Below are positions 16,875 to 24,834 of a stretch of DNA of 61,309 nucleotides, in pieces. Each line of letters begins with the position of its first letter. Positions within the stretch are counted from its first letter, which is position 1. Position numbers and translations under genes: made by a program. The notes beneath the pieces were generated by a model. That model saw only the letters and a program-made list of their open reading frames with translations, did not search any database and had not been told where the DNA came from. The stretch comes from Robbsia betulipollinis (GTDB lineage Bacteria > Pseudomonadota > Gammaproteobacteria > Burkholderiales > Burkholderiaceae): positions 1 through 61,309 of the forward strand of contig NZ_JAPMXC010000004.1 in the NCBI RefSeq assembly GCF_026624755.1. Reading direction: 5' to 3'.

Positions 16875-18896
16875 TTATTCGGCGTCCGCGTCGTCGGTTT
16901 CGTCGTCCTCGTCGCTCTGCATCCCCCCATAAAAGGTGACCTTCGCATGCTCCCGATTAGTAAGCACCTCGGGGAGCCAGTTCGTACCGGTCAACAACCT
17001 TTCGGCTGTTTGCGCTGCCTCATCCTTTTTCATGCTCGCAAGTGGGGCGGCGGCTTTCGCAGATACGGCGCTGGAGACGACATCGCAGATACGCGCCTTG
17101 GTGACGTGGTTTAAGTAGCTGGCTCGCGTCGGCGTCCAATAGGCGGTCATATCGACGCCTAGCGTGTCCATTACAGCGTTTACGGGGTGGCCGGTGTCAG
17201 TCGGTGAAACGCTGTCAACGGTGGAGGCGATACAAAAGGCGAATAGGTTGGCGGTAATGTCATTGCCTGCTTCAAGCAACCATCCCATCAGGTCCGCATA
17301 TTCCTTGGGCATCATGCGGGTCCACTTTGCCCGCTCGGCCTCGAACTTGATCCATGCGGGGCTTTCTGCCATGTCGTCGGCCTCTTTCATCAAGCGCTCG
17401 CGTGAAGTCGTGATTTGCACTTCAATAGCGCGATTGCCATAAATGTTGCCGTACTTCTCCGCAAAAATTGACGGGATCATGCGGTGCATCAGTACGGCCA
17501 GGGCGACGTTAGGCTGTGCGGCAAGTTCGACCTTAACAGCGGCGGTACGGTGCGCCGTCAGGCGACGTACCAGTTTTTCGCTGTGCAATGCCGCTACCTT
17601 TTTGCTCTCTGTACCGGCTTCGCCCGTTGCTCGATGTCGCTTGCGCTCGGATAGGGCACGCTCGATACGCACATCCCCATCGTTGTCTACTATCACAAAC
17701 ACCCCTGATTGCTCTCGTTGGGATGCGGTCCACGCTTCGAGCCGTGCGCCGTATTCATCAAGGGCTTCACTGGCAAGCGTGGCGGCTTCGTCCAACGTCT
17801 CATAAACCCCGTCCTTTTCGTTTTCGGCGTTTTCTTCTACGCTGGCTTGATAGGCGTCAAGCGCTTCGACGGCTGTGTCTCGAACAGACTTGAGTTTTTC
17901 AAATTCGAGTTGTTCCGCAATGGTCATTTCCCGCGTATGGGACGGCAAAGACGTAAAGGCGCTCATTTCGCTGTAGTCGTATTTGAGCCGGGTTTCTACC
18001 CACTTCCAGCCTTCGGCGCGAATCTCATCGGCTATCGTTGCCAAGCGATCCGTGGCGAGGCTTTCCAGCAAGGGCATATCCGCAATGTAACCCTCGTCGT
18101 CACTGTTGCTGAAAAGGTCGCGCCGAATGTACCCGCCTGCCTTTTCGTACACGTTCAGGCCGACGAATCCAGCAAGCGGCGTACGACTCGCATGCACTTC
18201 TTCTAACGTAATGGCCGAGCGCAAATGATGCGCATCACGCGACCATTTTTGCGCCGCATCGAACCAAAGGTGATCTTGGAAAGCATGATCGTCAGTCAAG
18301 GCTAAGGCGGTCATTTGGTCGGTGCTGATACCGTTCTCGCGGTACAGGTCCAGCAAGCGCGGCGACACGTTGGCAAGCTTTAACCGACGTTGCACCGTGA
18401 GAGGGGACACGCCGAAAAGCGCGCTGATATAGTCGGCACTGCGGCCTTCATCAATCAAAAGCTTAAAGGCTTGGCATTCGTCGGCGGGGTGCATTGCTTC
18501 ACGGGCGTGGTTCTCGATCAACGAAGCGGCAAGCGCTTCAGCATCGCTCACCACTTTGACCGCTACCGGGTATGACGCGGCGATTTTTCCGTCCTTTGCA
18601 AGGGCGGCAAGAGCGGCAAGACGCCGTTGACCAGCACAGACACCGAAATGGGTATTTTTGCCGCGACCGCCTTTTACCGCATGGACTACTAAATTTTGCA
18701 AAAGTCCCTTAGCCAGGATGCTATCGGCCAGCCCCTCGATTCCAGTTGCCGCTTTGCGTCGCACATTCAGAGGCGATGTACGCAAACGAGAAAGCGCGAC
18801 GTATTCGATCTTGCTTTCATTGCCCAGATCAGTTTCCAGAGGGGACAGTTCAACAGATGCCGCCAAAGCATCGATTTCGTGTTCTGTGCTGTTCAT
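16875..18896 (-). CDS. Large ParB/RepB/Spo0J-type plasmid protein
   Basis: A protein of about 674 residues from the ATG at 18896 (MNSTEHEIDAL). The N-terminal third carries ParB boxes: LRTSPLNVRR, the CTP/nuclease-type box AGQRRLAALAAL and ENHAREAMHPADE, then an HTH (SADYISALFGVSPLTVQRRL). The long C-terminal part, with acidic and coiled-coil-like stretches and the acidic tail DEDDETDDADAE, is typical of the ~700-residue ParB homologues on plasmids and ICEs. No adjacent ParA is seen, so a role in segregation is not certain; some of these proteins act as nucleases or regulators. Confidence 0.85.
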   Translation of the reverse strand: MNSTEHEIDALAASVELSPLETDLGNESKIEYVALSRLRTSPLNVRRKAATGIEGLADSILAKGLLQNLVVHAVKGGRGKNTHFGVCAGQRRLAALAALAKDGKIAASYPVAVKVVSDAEALAASLIENHAREAMHPADECQAFKLLIDEGRSADYISALFGVSPLTVQRRLKLANVSPRLLDLYRENGISTDQMTALALTDDHAFQDHLWFDAAQKWSRDAHHLRSAITLEEVHASRTPLAGFVGLNVYEKAGGYIRRDLFSNSDDEGYIADMPLLESLATDRLATIADEIRAEGWKWVETRLKYDYSEMSAFTSLPSHTREMTIAEQLEFEKLKSVRDTAVEALDAYQASVEENAENEKDGVYETLDEAATLASEALDEYGARLEAWTASQREQSGVFVIVDNDGDVRIERALSERKRHRATGEAGTESKKVAALHSEKLVRRLTAHRTAAVKVELAAQPNVALAVLMHRMIPSIFAEKYGNIYGNRAIEVQITTSRERLMKEADDMAESPAWIKFEAERAKWTRMMPKEYADLMGWLLEAGNDITANLFAFCIASTVDSVSPTDTGHPVNAVMDTLGVDMTAYWTPTRASYLNHVTKARICDVVSSAVSAKAAAPLASMKKDEAAQTAERLLTGTNWLPEVLTNREHAKVTFYGGMQSDEDDETDDADAE

Positions 18897-18941
18897 CAGA
18901 TATTTCCGGAGAAGGACAAGCTTGATTGCTTGCCATAGATA

Positions 18942-18968
18942 CATTATAGGACTATTTGTCCTATAATG
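18942..18968. promoter_or_regulatory. Palindromic operator upstream of the ParB-like gene
   Basis: CATTATAGGAC (18942-18952) and GTCCTATAATG (18958-18968) form a perfect 11-bp inverted repeat with a 5-nt centre. Further GTCCT half-sites lie at 19035-19039 (within TAGGTCCTA) and 19053-19057, up to the klcA side. The divergent parB-like/klcA region is therefore probably controlled by one plasmid repressor. Confidence 0.65.
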
Positions 18969-19088
18969 GAACGTAAATTTTTGATTTTTTAAGATGATAA
19001 TATTTTATTTATTAGTTGCTGCATATGACTTTAGGTCCTAAAATGGATTTATGTCCTGCGCTTCGCAAGGGCGACACGGGAATTAAAT

Positions 19089-19505
19089 ATGACCATCGAA
19101 ATGGAAGATCAACCAATTACTGTAAAGCCGGTTGCCGCTGAAATGCGTGCGAATTTTCTGCCAACCTATTTTGGCAAACATTTCGTGCGTGGCGAGGCAA
19201 TGATTTACGATTGGGCGTCTCGTCTGTCGCTTGAATACAGCGGCGGTATTTGGGAATTCTTCGAGTTATCAAATGGTGGTTTCTATCTCGCCCCCCTAAG
19301 TGGTCCTGTTCGCGTTCAGTGGGACCTGAATGGCTTTGACGGGGTGCTTAGTGCTGACGCGTTTGGCATTGTGGTGACGATGTTTGCGCTTTGCCACTTG
19401 GTGGAATTGACCCGCGACAGAGTCATTGGTCAGCGATATCATCACCTCCGGGATTTTGCCTTCGACCATGCGGAGGCCGCTACAATTGGCGGCGCGATTG
19501 ACTAA
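19089..19505 (+). CDS. klcA: KlcA/ArdB-family antirestriction protein
   Basis: A 138-residue ArdB/KlcA protein, which protects incoming plasmid DNA from type I restriction by a mechanism other than DNA mimicry. Typical conserved pieces are FLPTYFGKHFVRGEAMIYDW, LSNGGFYLAP, FDGVLSADAFGIVVTMFAL and YHHLRDFAFDHAEAATI near the C-terminus. It is divergent from the ParB-like gene and shares its operator region. It strongly supports a conjugative plasmid or ICE origin for this block. Confidence 0.93.
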   Translation: MTIEMEDQPITVKPVAAEMRANFLPTYFGKHFVRGEAMIYDWASRLSLEYSGGIWEFFELSNGGFYLAPLSGPVRVQWDLNGFDGVLSADAFGIVVTMFALCHLVELTRDRVIGQRYHHLRDFAFDHAEAATIGGAID

Positions 19506-19834
19506 CCCTGATTGACTGATCGCCCGGCTGACGCTTGGCGATGTTTGGCCTGTTGCGGTGAATACCCCCCGTCCTGCTAAACAAAGGTTTCGACGGACCT
19601 CAAACGCTTAGCGCGCGCCGTCGCGCCCAAAGCAAGGCGCCTGGGGACCCGCGCCAGTGGCGTGGGGTGCGCGCCGTGCCCGTAACGTGAGTGAAGGGAT
19701 GCTTTGGACAGACCTCAAATATACGAAGGTTTTGGGGTCGTCAAGCAACCGAAGGTTGCGTGTTTCCCCCGCAGCGAAGCTGTGGGGGCTGGATCATTAG
19801 CGACTGTTTACAACGAATATTTGAGTTGAACAAG
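19506..19834. other. Non-coding stretch with GAA-triloop hairpins
   Basis: No gene is recognised. Two hairpins with GAA loops occur: GCAACC-GAA-GGTTGC (19745-19759) and CCCCCGCAGC (19766-19775) - GAA - GCTGTGGGGG (19779-19788, one G.U pair). The same style of hairpin occurs at 15322-15336. The segment around 19600-19690 is GC-rich with short inverted repeats. Confidence 0.65.
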
Positions 19835-20104
19835 ATGAACACAATCCACCAAATAGAGATCCGCCGAGAGTGCTTGGCCCCTGGTGCGTATTATCTTCAA
19901 CCGAGCGGACCAGAAGTTCGGGAAGTGATTCGACGTTTGGGAATGACCGCCGTACAAGTGTCCATTTTTTTGGGTATGACTAATAAGGGGGGGCGTCAGA
20001 TGCGCAGATGGATCGCCGAAGAGGCACCAATCCCGTATTCGGCGTGGGCAATCCTTTGCGCCGAAGCCGGATTAGGTCAGATATGGTCCGACGATTTGGA
20101 TTGA
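19835..20104 (+). CDS. Small plasmid XRE/HTH-like regulator
   Basis: An 89-residue protein. It contains YYLQPSGPEVREVIRRLGMT, then GMTNKGGRQMRRWIAEEAPI and PYSAWAILCAEAGLG, the pattern of small plasmid-borne HTH proteins with a GGRQxRRW motif. The ATG at 19835 is chosen because the homologous region begins soon after; the frame is open further upstream through the hairpin region. It probably regulates plasmid backbone genes; its target is unknown. Confidence 0.7.
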   Translation: MNTIHQIEIRRECLAPGAYYLQPSGPEVREVIRRLGMTAVQVSIFLGMTNKGGRQMRRWIAEEAPIPYSAWAILCAEAGLGQIWSDDLD

Positions 20105-20346
20105 GCATGCGTGATGACGCGACGCTCGCAAGCGACCGAAGCCGGCAATGCGTCAGCGAGCCGAGCGGGGTTTCTAATGCCAAGGAAATGCCACCGATCA
20201 ACAAGGCACCGTTTGATGCGCCAAGATGACCACCGCACGGCAAGGCGTTAGCGAGCCGTGAGCGCGACTAAAACGTAACGCCGGCGTTAGCGCTGCGATC
20301 GTCAGTTCGCAGTTTTCGCGCAGCGACACGCTTCGGCGTTTCTCGC

Positions 20347-20712
20347 TCACTTTTTTGCGGCTTCTGCTTTGGCTTCTGCGGCCATCGCTCTTACGCGTGC
20401 GGCCAACTCGGGCGGGAACCACTCTTTGACCTCGACCCAACCAGGCGGGATATCGTTTTGTGCCGCACGAAATTGCTGGATCATGCCCGCAATGCGTTGG
20501 GGTGTAAGCCCGGTTGCATCTGCGACGGTTTTACGCGTCTCGCCTTCCACCATGATGCGCCGCAACACTTCGATTGTGCCCATCGTGACGCGTCGCATTT
20601 TTGGCATAAGTGCCTCGAATTCTTCGGGCGTCATCAACGGTTCTTTTGTTGCGGGTGTCGTAGGCAGAGGCATGCGTCGAAGGCCAAGTATTGATTCAAT
20701 AGAAGATAGCAT
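20347..20712 (-). CDS. TrfB/KorA-type transcriptional repressor
   Basis: A 121-residue protein with the KorA/TrfB DNA-binding domain: MTPEEFEALMPKMRRVTMGT, HTH TRKTVADATGLTPQRIAGMI, then IPPGWVEVKEWFPPELAARV. KorA proteins coordinate IncP-type plasmid backbone promoters. Start choice is uncertain: 20712, 20673 and 20634 are all possible ATG codons. A short dyad ATAGAA/TTCTAT lies across the first start. The 20105-20346 gap upstream on the plus strand holds only degenerate repeats (gcgtcagcgagccg / gcgttagcgagccg). Confidence 0.82.
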   Translation of the reverse strand: MLSSIESILGLRRMPLPTTPATKEPLMTPEEFEALMPKMRRVTMGTIEVLRRIMVEGETRKTVADATGLTPQRIAGMIQQFRAAQNDIPPGWVEVKEWFPPELAARVRAMAAEAKAEAAKK

Positions 20713-20808
20713 TCTATTTTCTCACAGTTCAGAGCGCGCGGCCGCCTATGAAACGCACCAAGCGCAACAGGCTTTACGCGGCGTTGGTGCGTGTTTTCTG
20801 TGTTGCCG

Positions 20809-20831
20809 TATGGGGGCCAGTGACCCCCATA
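20809..20831. repeat. 8-bp inverted repeat downstream of the DUF932 gene
   Basis: TATGGGGG (20809-20816) and CCCCCATA (20824-20831) with a 7-nt loop, 8 bp after the DUF932 stop codon. It may terminate or protect that transcript, though no T-run follows. Confidence 0.55.
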
Positions 20832-20838
20832 TGAACTT

Positions 20839-21678
20839 TTAGCAGTTTGCCTTTAACAGGCGCATCTCTTCGGCCAACACCCACAAAGCCCGGTTCAATT
20901 TGATGTTTTGGTCAATACCACCTACCTCGCGGGTACGCATCGGGCGACCTTTCGCGTTACGTCCGGAAAGTCCGCCTTTGATGATATTTTCTTGAACGCG
21001 ATTAAACGTGGTCCACAGATCCGGCGCGCGGTCCTCCATCCGGCGCGGGGCTAATATTTGCGATTCGGTGACAGGGGCCGGGGCACCGGTCGTGCTCGCT
21101 TGATATTTAAGCTCCAGGGCCGCGCGAGCAAACGCGGCTTGCTCGCCTTGGTTGAGCGTGAGCGCTTGCATACCTTCGCGTTGCTCAACCACCGTTTCGA
21201 ATGAATCCAATACCCGCACCGCACCTTCAATGACTTCGTGCAAGATGTTTCCTTTATGCGGCACGCGGATATCGTCAGTGGTCTTTCCGCACACCATGCC
21301 GTTCTTGCAAACGAAGCGGAACTGACCGGCGAGCATCTGGTAGCTGCTTGTCCCATCGTGGGAATTCAATAAAATGATTTCATTGACTTCGTTACCCTCG
21401 ATTTGGTTGGCATGGCGCAAGCGAATCAGGTGTTTTGTGTGTTCGCGCTTGCCTTCGTCACGTACGCGAGTCTGCGCCACCATGAACGGGCTAAAACCCT
21501 CCTTGCGCAGTCCATCCAAAACTTCAATGGTCGGAATGTAGGCATAGCGCTTTGAACGGCTGTCGTGCGCGGCGTCGGCAAAGATAGACGGCGCTACGTT
21601 GCGGATTTGATCATCAGTCAGCGGCAAATGTGAACGAAGAACCGGGGCGTTACGACCAAAGCGGGATGATAATTTCAT
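20839..21678 (-). CDS. DUF932 domain plasmid/phage-like protein
   Basis: A 279-residue DUF932 protein. Typical segments are PSIFADAAHDSRSKRYAYIP, VLDGLRKEGFSPFMVAQTR, HLIRLRH and FRFVCKNGMVCGKTTDDIRV. DUF932 genes are common on plasmids and ICEs near ssb, ardB and partition genes; the biochemical role is not established. AGGAG lies 8 nt before the ATG. Expression is probably linked to the KorA-type gene 127 bp downstream on the same strand. Confidence 0.87.
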   Translation of the reverse strand: MKLSSRFGRNAPVLRSHLPLTDDQIRNVAPSIFADAAHDSRSKRYAYIPTIEVLDGLRKEGFSPFMVAQTRVRDEGKREHTKHLIRLRHANQIEGNEVNEIILLNSHDGTSSYQMLAGQFRFVCKNGMVCGKTTDDIRVPHKGNILHEVIEGAVRVLDSFETVVEQREGMQALTLNQGEQAAFARAALELKYQASTTGAPAPVTESQILAPRRMEDRAPDLWTTFNRVQENIIKGGLSGRNAKGRPMRTREVGGIDQNIKLNRALWVLAEEMRLLKANC

Positions 21679-22227
21679 AATATGTACTCCTGTGTTTTAC
21701 AAAGAAACCAAGGGACGGTTGCTGCCGCTGTTCCCTGGAGGGTTATCACCTTGCGGCGAATCTGTTTGCTGCTTCCATGTAGTAATTATGCCTTAGTTCG
21801 ATCGGTTATGCAATAGTTTTAAATAGTAGAATTATATTTATTTAATTTCGTTTGTGCCTTTTGACGTATCCATACCGCCGTATTCGAAGGTTTCGCCACC
21901 GACTAAAGCTAACCCCCTACCTGCTAAACCGTATTTGTTTTTGCGCAGTATCTGTGATCTTGTGTGGCGGCGGTGCCGCCTATTGCTATAATGCTGGCAA
22001 CCGTTGTACTCCTGTGAGTTTTACGGCCTAGGCCCCACGGTGTTGCTGCACCTTGGGCCTTTCTGTTGGCGTCGGCGGTACGCCTGTCGGCAAACAGGGA
22101 TGGGTCGGGTTTGCTTTGTTCGTGACAACCAATGTGCGCACGAAGTGCCGAAGCGGCGTTTGCTTAGACGATTTCCGGGCGAAAACGAATGCCAAGCGGC
22201 AAGACGACAAAGAGTTTGCGTGCGGAT
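21679..22227. other. AT-rich gap with a hairpin
   Basis: No gene is recognised in 550 bp. A hairpin with outer arms AGGCCC / GGGCCT and inner arms GGTG / CACC lies at 22030-22060 and is followed by TTCT, so it could terminate plus-strand transcription. The 21740-21860 part is AT-rich and may hold the promoter of the minus-strand DUF932 gene. Confidence 0.5.
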
Positions 22228-22464
22228 ATGCCCACGGTAGCGGCCTGGATCGATCAGCTTCGCGCCGCGTTTGGCAGCGATGTAATTCACGATGCCATTC
22301 GAGCTGGCGAACCCGCTTTTTATGCAGAAGAAGACGGACATATTTTAGGCACGCCTTTGCTGAAAAACGTGAACGCTTGGAACCTGGAAGGTCTAGCACA
22401 GCGACAGTTTTGCAAAGGATGCCATGGTGAATGCGTGGGTACGGACCAGCCCTGCCACCGCTGA
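22228..22464 (+). CDS. Small conserved-looking plasmid protein
   Basis: A 78-residue product starting MPTVAAWIDQLRAAFGSDVI. It contains AIRAGEPAFYAEEDGHILGT, resembling small proteins of unknown function on integrated plasmids of Burkholderiales, and a Cys-containing C-terminus (FCKGCHGECVG). The start is chosen where the recognisable sequence begins; the frame is open from 22189. It has no weighty ribosome site. Function unknown. Confidence 0.55.
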   Translation: MPTVAAWIDQLRAAFGSDVIHDAIRAGEPAFYAEEDGHILGTPLLKNVNAWNLEGLAQRQFCKGCHGECVGTDQPCHR

Positions 22465-22547
22465 TCAACTGAATTAGCCAAAGCATCGAAAAACAAAAAA
22501 TTATCCTTACGTGCTTTGCTTCGTGCCTAATTTCTGTATACTCAATC

Positions 22548-22775
22548 GTCGCCTAAACAAAGGCGACCTGGTTTAGCAGCCGGAATCTCAATAGGCGGAC
22601 CGCCGCTGTGCGGCTTTTTTTCGTCCGTTGCCTTTGCACGCCCAACAATGGGCGGGCCTTGGTCGGGGCATCCTCGGATGCGCAGGTTTCTATTGAGCCT
22701 GTCTGCTAACCCGGCCAATGGTCTGCCCACCCCATTTAGCAGTGGACGGTAGACCTCTTATCTCAATAGGAGTTT
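22548..22775 (+). ncRNA. C4-like antisense RNA / switch leader
   Basis: The leader has the logic of phage P1/P7 C4 and P4 CI RNAs. A central pair of boxes, CTATTGAG (22690-22697) and CTGCTAA (22703-22709), is exactly complementary both to an upstream pair, TTAGCAG (22573-22579) and CTCAATAG (22587-22594), and to a downstream pair, TTAGCAG (22736-22742) and CTCAATAG (22762-22769). The downstream pair touches the AGGAG ribosome site (22768-22772) of the next gene. A terminator-like hairpin and further stems (GTCGCCT/AGGCGAC, GCCC/GGGC, GGTCT/AGACC) are present. Family assignment rests on this arrangement; an Rfam C4 model search would confirm it. Confidence 0.7.
22602..22621 (+). terminator. 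Rho-independent terminator inside the C4-like leader
   Basis: GCCGC-TGT-GCGGC followed directly by seven T. It lies between the upstream pairing boxes and the central boxes, so it could stop transcription early and release a short RNA. Confidence 0.75.
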
Positions 22776-22778
22776 GTC

Positions 22779-22976
22779 ATGCGCCCTGTCACGGTTCGTT
22801 CTGAGCAAGCCCAAATCCACGCAATCATTCAAGCGGCCTTGCGCGCAGCGGCAACCGCGCCAACAATTTTCGATGCCTTAGACGTAACAGGTTCAGCACT
22901 GCGCTCTATCCAAGACCTGGCGCAACGACCCGTTAGTCAAAGGGTTATGGGGCAGGCGAACAAGACTACTTACTAG
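22779..22976 (+). CDS. 65-residue protein under C4-like RNA control
   Basis: Starts MRPVTVRSEQAQIHAIIQAA, 6 nt after an AGGAG site that overlaps a C4-like target box. The product is predicted helical with Ala-rich stretches and has no known domain. In P1-like systems the C4 target is a small ORF translationally coupled to a downstream antirepressor; here the next gene is a PH-domain membrane protein 53 nt downstream. Function unknown. Confidence 0.6.
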   Translation: MRPVTVRSEQAQIHAIIQAALRAAATAPTIFDALDVTGSALRSIQDLAQRPVSQRVMGQANKTTY

Positions 22977-23029
22977 TCGAAACAAGGCTGATTCATAAAT
23001 CTTGTAAACTAACGGCACCGTCGCACGAC

Positions 23030-23569
23030 ATGACACCTAAGATAATGACCGATTCAAACCTTGTCGCTTTCGCTACTGAAAAACGCATAATTTTCGATGG
23101 ATCGCCTTCGCAGGTGGTGAATGCAGCGACGTTCGTAAAAGGGCTGTTGGCATTGGTGGTCATCGTGGGCGCGTACATCTATGCCCTAGGGCAATGGCCG
23201 GTGCCGTTAATCGTCCCAACGATTGCGGTCGCAATTGTCGTCTTCAGCGTAGGTCTGTCTTACCTGCAAACCGCTTTCACGGAAATCATCATCGATTCCG
23301 AGCGCATCACGTTGCGTCGAGGGATTTTAAACAAGCGCGTCACGAGTCTGGAACTTTTCCGAATCCAAGATTTGACGTCGATTCATCCGTGGTGGCAGCG
23401 CATGTTTAACGTCGGCGCGATCGTCGTAATGACGAGCGATTCGAATAATCCCACATGGGTGCTTCCAGGCATTAAGAATGCTGAAGAAATGCGTAGTGCC
23501 CTCAACCAGGCGGCGATTGCTTTACGAGACCGCAAAGGCATTCGGGAAGTGAACATGGGCCGCATTTGA
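23030..23569 (+). CDS. Bacterial PH-domain (DUF304-type) membrane protein
   Basis: A 179-residue protein. The N-terminus has FDGSPSQVV, then two membrane helices (about residues 35-80: LLALVVIVGAYIYALG and LIVPTIAVAIVVFSVGLSYL), then a bPH2-like domain with ITLRRGILNKRVTSLELFRI, QDLTSIHPWWQRMFNVGAI and a closing WVLPGIKNAEEMRSAL. Such proteins are membrane-anchored and of unknown function. An ATG at 23045 is an alternative start. Confidence 0.78.
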   Translation: MTPKIMTDSNLVAFATEKRIIFDGSPSQVVNAATFVKGLLALVVIVGAYIYALGQWPVPLIVPTIAVAIVVFSVGLSYLQTAFTEIIIDSERITLRRGILNKRVTSLELFRIQDLTSIHPWWQRMFNVGAIVVMTSDSNNPTWVLPGIKNAEEMRSALNQAAIALRDRKGIREVNMGRI

Positions 23570-23618
23570 GGCGTACTTTGATGTACGTTACGAACAACAT
23601 AAAGGCAAGGGGACAACC

Positions 23619-23927
23619 ATGGCAGAACCAGCAGAGCTCGAACAGCTTCTTAAAGAACAGGAAGCACTCGAAACCCGAATTAATGCGATCAAGTCTGAGC
23701 AAAAGCAAGCAGTAGTCAACGAGATAAAAAGTAAGATTGCTCTTTTTGGTCTATCGATTGCCGACCTCGGGTTGTATATTCCAAGTACTAGCCGAGAAAG
23801 AAATTACCGGTCAAAGCCTGTCGCACCGAAGTATCGCGATCCCGAAACCGGGGCGACCTGGGCCGGTCGGGGTAAACCACCAAGATGGATGGCGGGAAGG
23901 GACCGCGCGGAATTCCTTATCCCCTAA
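23619..23927 (+). CDS. H-NS family histone-like protein
   Basis: A 102-residue H-NS protein with an N-terminal coiled-coil oligomerisation part (EQLLKEQEALETRINAIK) and the C-terminal DNA-binding domain KYRDPETGATWAGRGKPPRW. The AGRGKPPRW loop is the betaproteobacterial form of the minor-groove hook. It is shorter than some Burkholderia homologues. Plasmid- and island-encoded H-NS proteins silence AT-rich foreign DNA and reduce the cost of carriage. An AAGG-rich ribosome site precedes the ATG. No gene is recognised between 23928 and 24106. Confidence 0.92.
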   Translation: MAEPAELEQLLKEQEALETRINAIKSEQKQAVVNEIKSKIALFGLSIADLGLYIPSTSRERNYRSKPVAPKYRDPETGATWAGRGKPPRWMAGRDRAEFLIP

Positions 23928-24106
23928 CGCTACATGCCCAGTACGGCAGGACGATCGGCACCTTGGAGTTTTTCATGCGAATGATAAGAAACGTGTTGTA
24001 TCATCGTCAATTAAGAAATCCAACAGCAACGACATCCTTACCCGCAGATCGAGACGCTCAAGGCATCTTCTCTGTAGCGTGACTTTCGCCATTTCAGAAG
24101 ATCACG

Positions 24107-24826
24107 CTAGAGAATATGTGATGGGCTTTTGATGTCTTGCATGAGGATGCGCTTATTCGTCGCCTTTAATGCGGCATTGATGTCGTAGATGCACGGCTCG
24201 CCGTTGCCTATCTCGACTTGTCCGACCTCCGCGTCCGATAGTTCCTCTACAATCTTGGTGAGCGCGCGCAAACTATTGCCATGTGCCACGACCACGACGG
24301 ATCGCCCGTATAACAGCTGGGGGGCGATGGCCTCTACCCACGCTTTAGATACTCGTCCGACCGTCTGTGACAGCGACTCAGTCTTTGGGAGATCTCGCGC
24401 AGGCACACCTGCGTAGCGTTGATCGAGATTCACATATTCTCTCGCAGCCTCGTCTAGTGGCGGCGGCTGTGCAGCGTAACCGCGCCGCCACTCTTTCACG
24501 GCGAGCGTTCCGTAGCGTTCCTCCGCGCGCATCTTCATCTGACCTGTAAGTGCGCCGTAATGGCGCTCATTAAGCCGCCAGTCGACATGTTGCGTCACCC
24601 AAACCATGTCCATCGATTCAAGCAAAATCCAAAGCGAGTGGATGCACCGGCTTAAGGCCGACGAAAATGTCACATCGAGTTCGATGCCTTCGCTCAGCAA
24701 CGCGGTGCCAGCGACCCGCATTTGCTCGATTCCCCGGGCCGTCAATCCTACGTCAGCCCAACCGGTAAAACGCTGCTCCAGATTCCACTGAGATTCTCCA
24801 TGCCGCACCAATATGAGCGATGCCAC
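24107..24826 (-). CDS. gpmA: 2,3-bisphosphoglycerate-dependent phosphoglycerate mutase
   Basis: Converts 3-phosphoglycerate to 2-phosphoglycerate, the substrate of enolase. The catalytic loop LVRHGESQWNLEQRFTGWAD contains the phosphohistidine; RLNERHYGALTG and VVAHGNSLRAL hold the other active-site residues. The GTG at 24826 (VASLILVRHGES) is preferred: it lies 8 nt after the preceding stop, behind a G-rich ribosome site, and matches the family's N-terminus. It is the last gene of the minus-strand arm of the fluoride island. Enolase, the next enzyme in the pathway, is carried on the other arm. Confidence 0.9.
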   Translation of the reverse strand: MASLILVRHGESQWNLEQRFTGWADVGLTARGIEQMRVAGTALLSEGIELDVTFSSALSRCIHSLWILLESMDMVWVTQHVDWRLNERHYGALTGQMKMRAEERYGTLAVKEWRRGYAAQPPPLDEAAREYVNLDQRYAGVPARDLPKTESLSQTVGRVSKAWVEAIAPQLLYGRSVVVVAHGNSLRALTKIVEELSDAEVGQVEIGNGEPCIYDINAALKATNKRILMQDIKSPSHIL

Positions 24827-24834
24827 AGCCCCCC

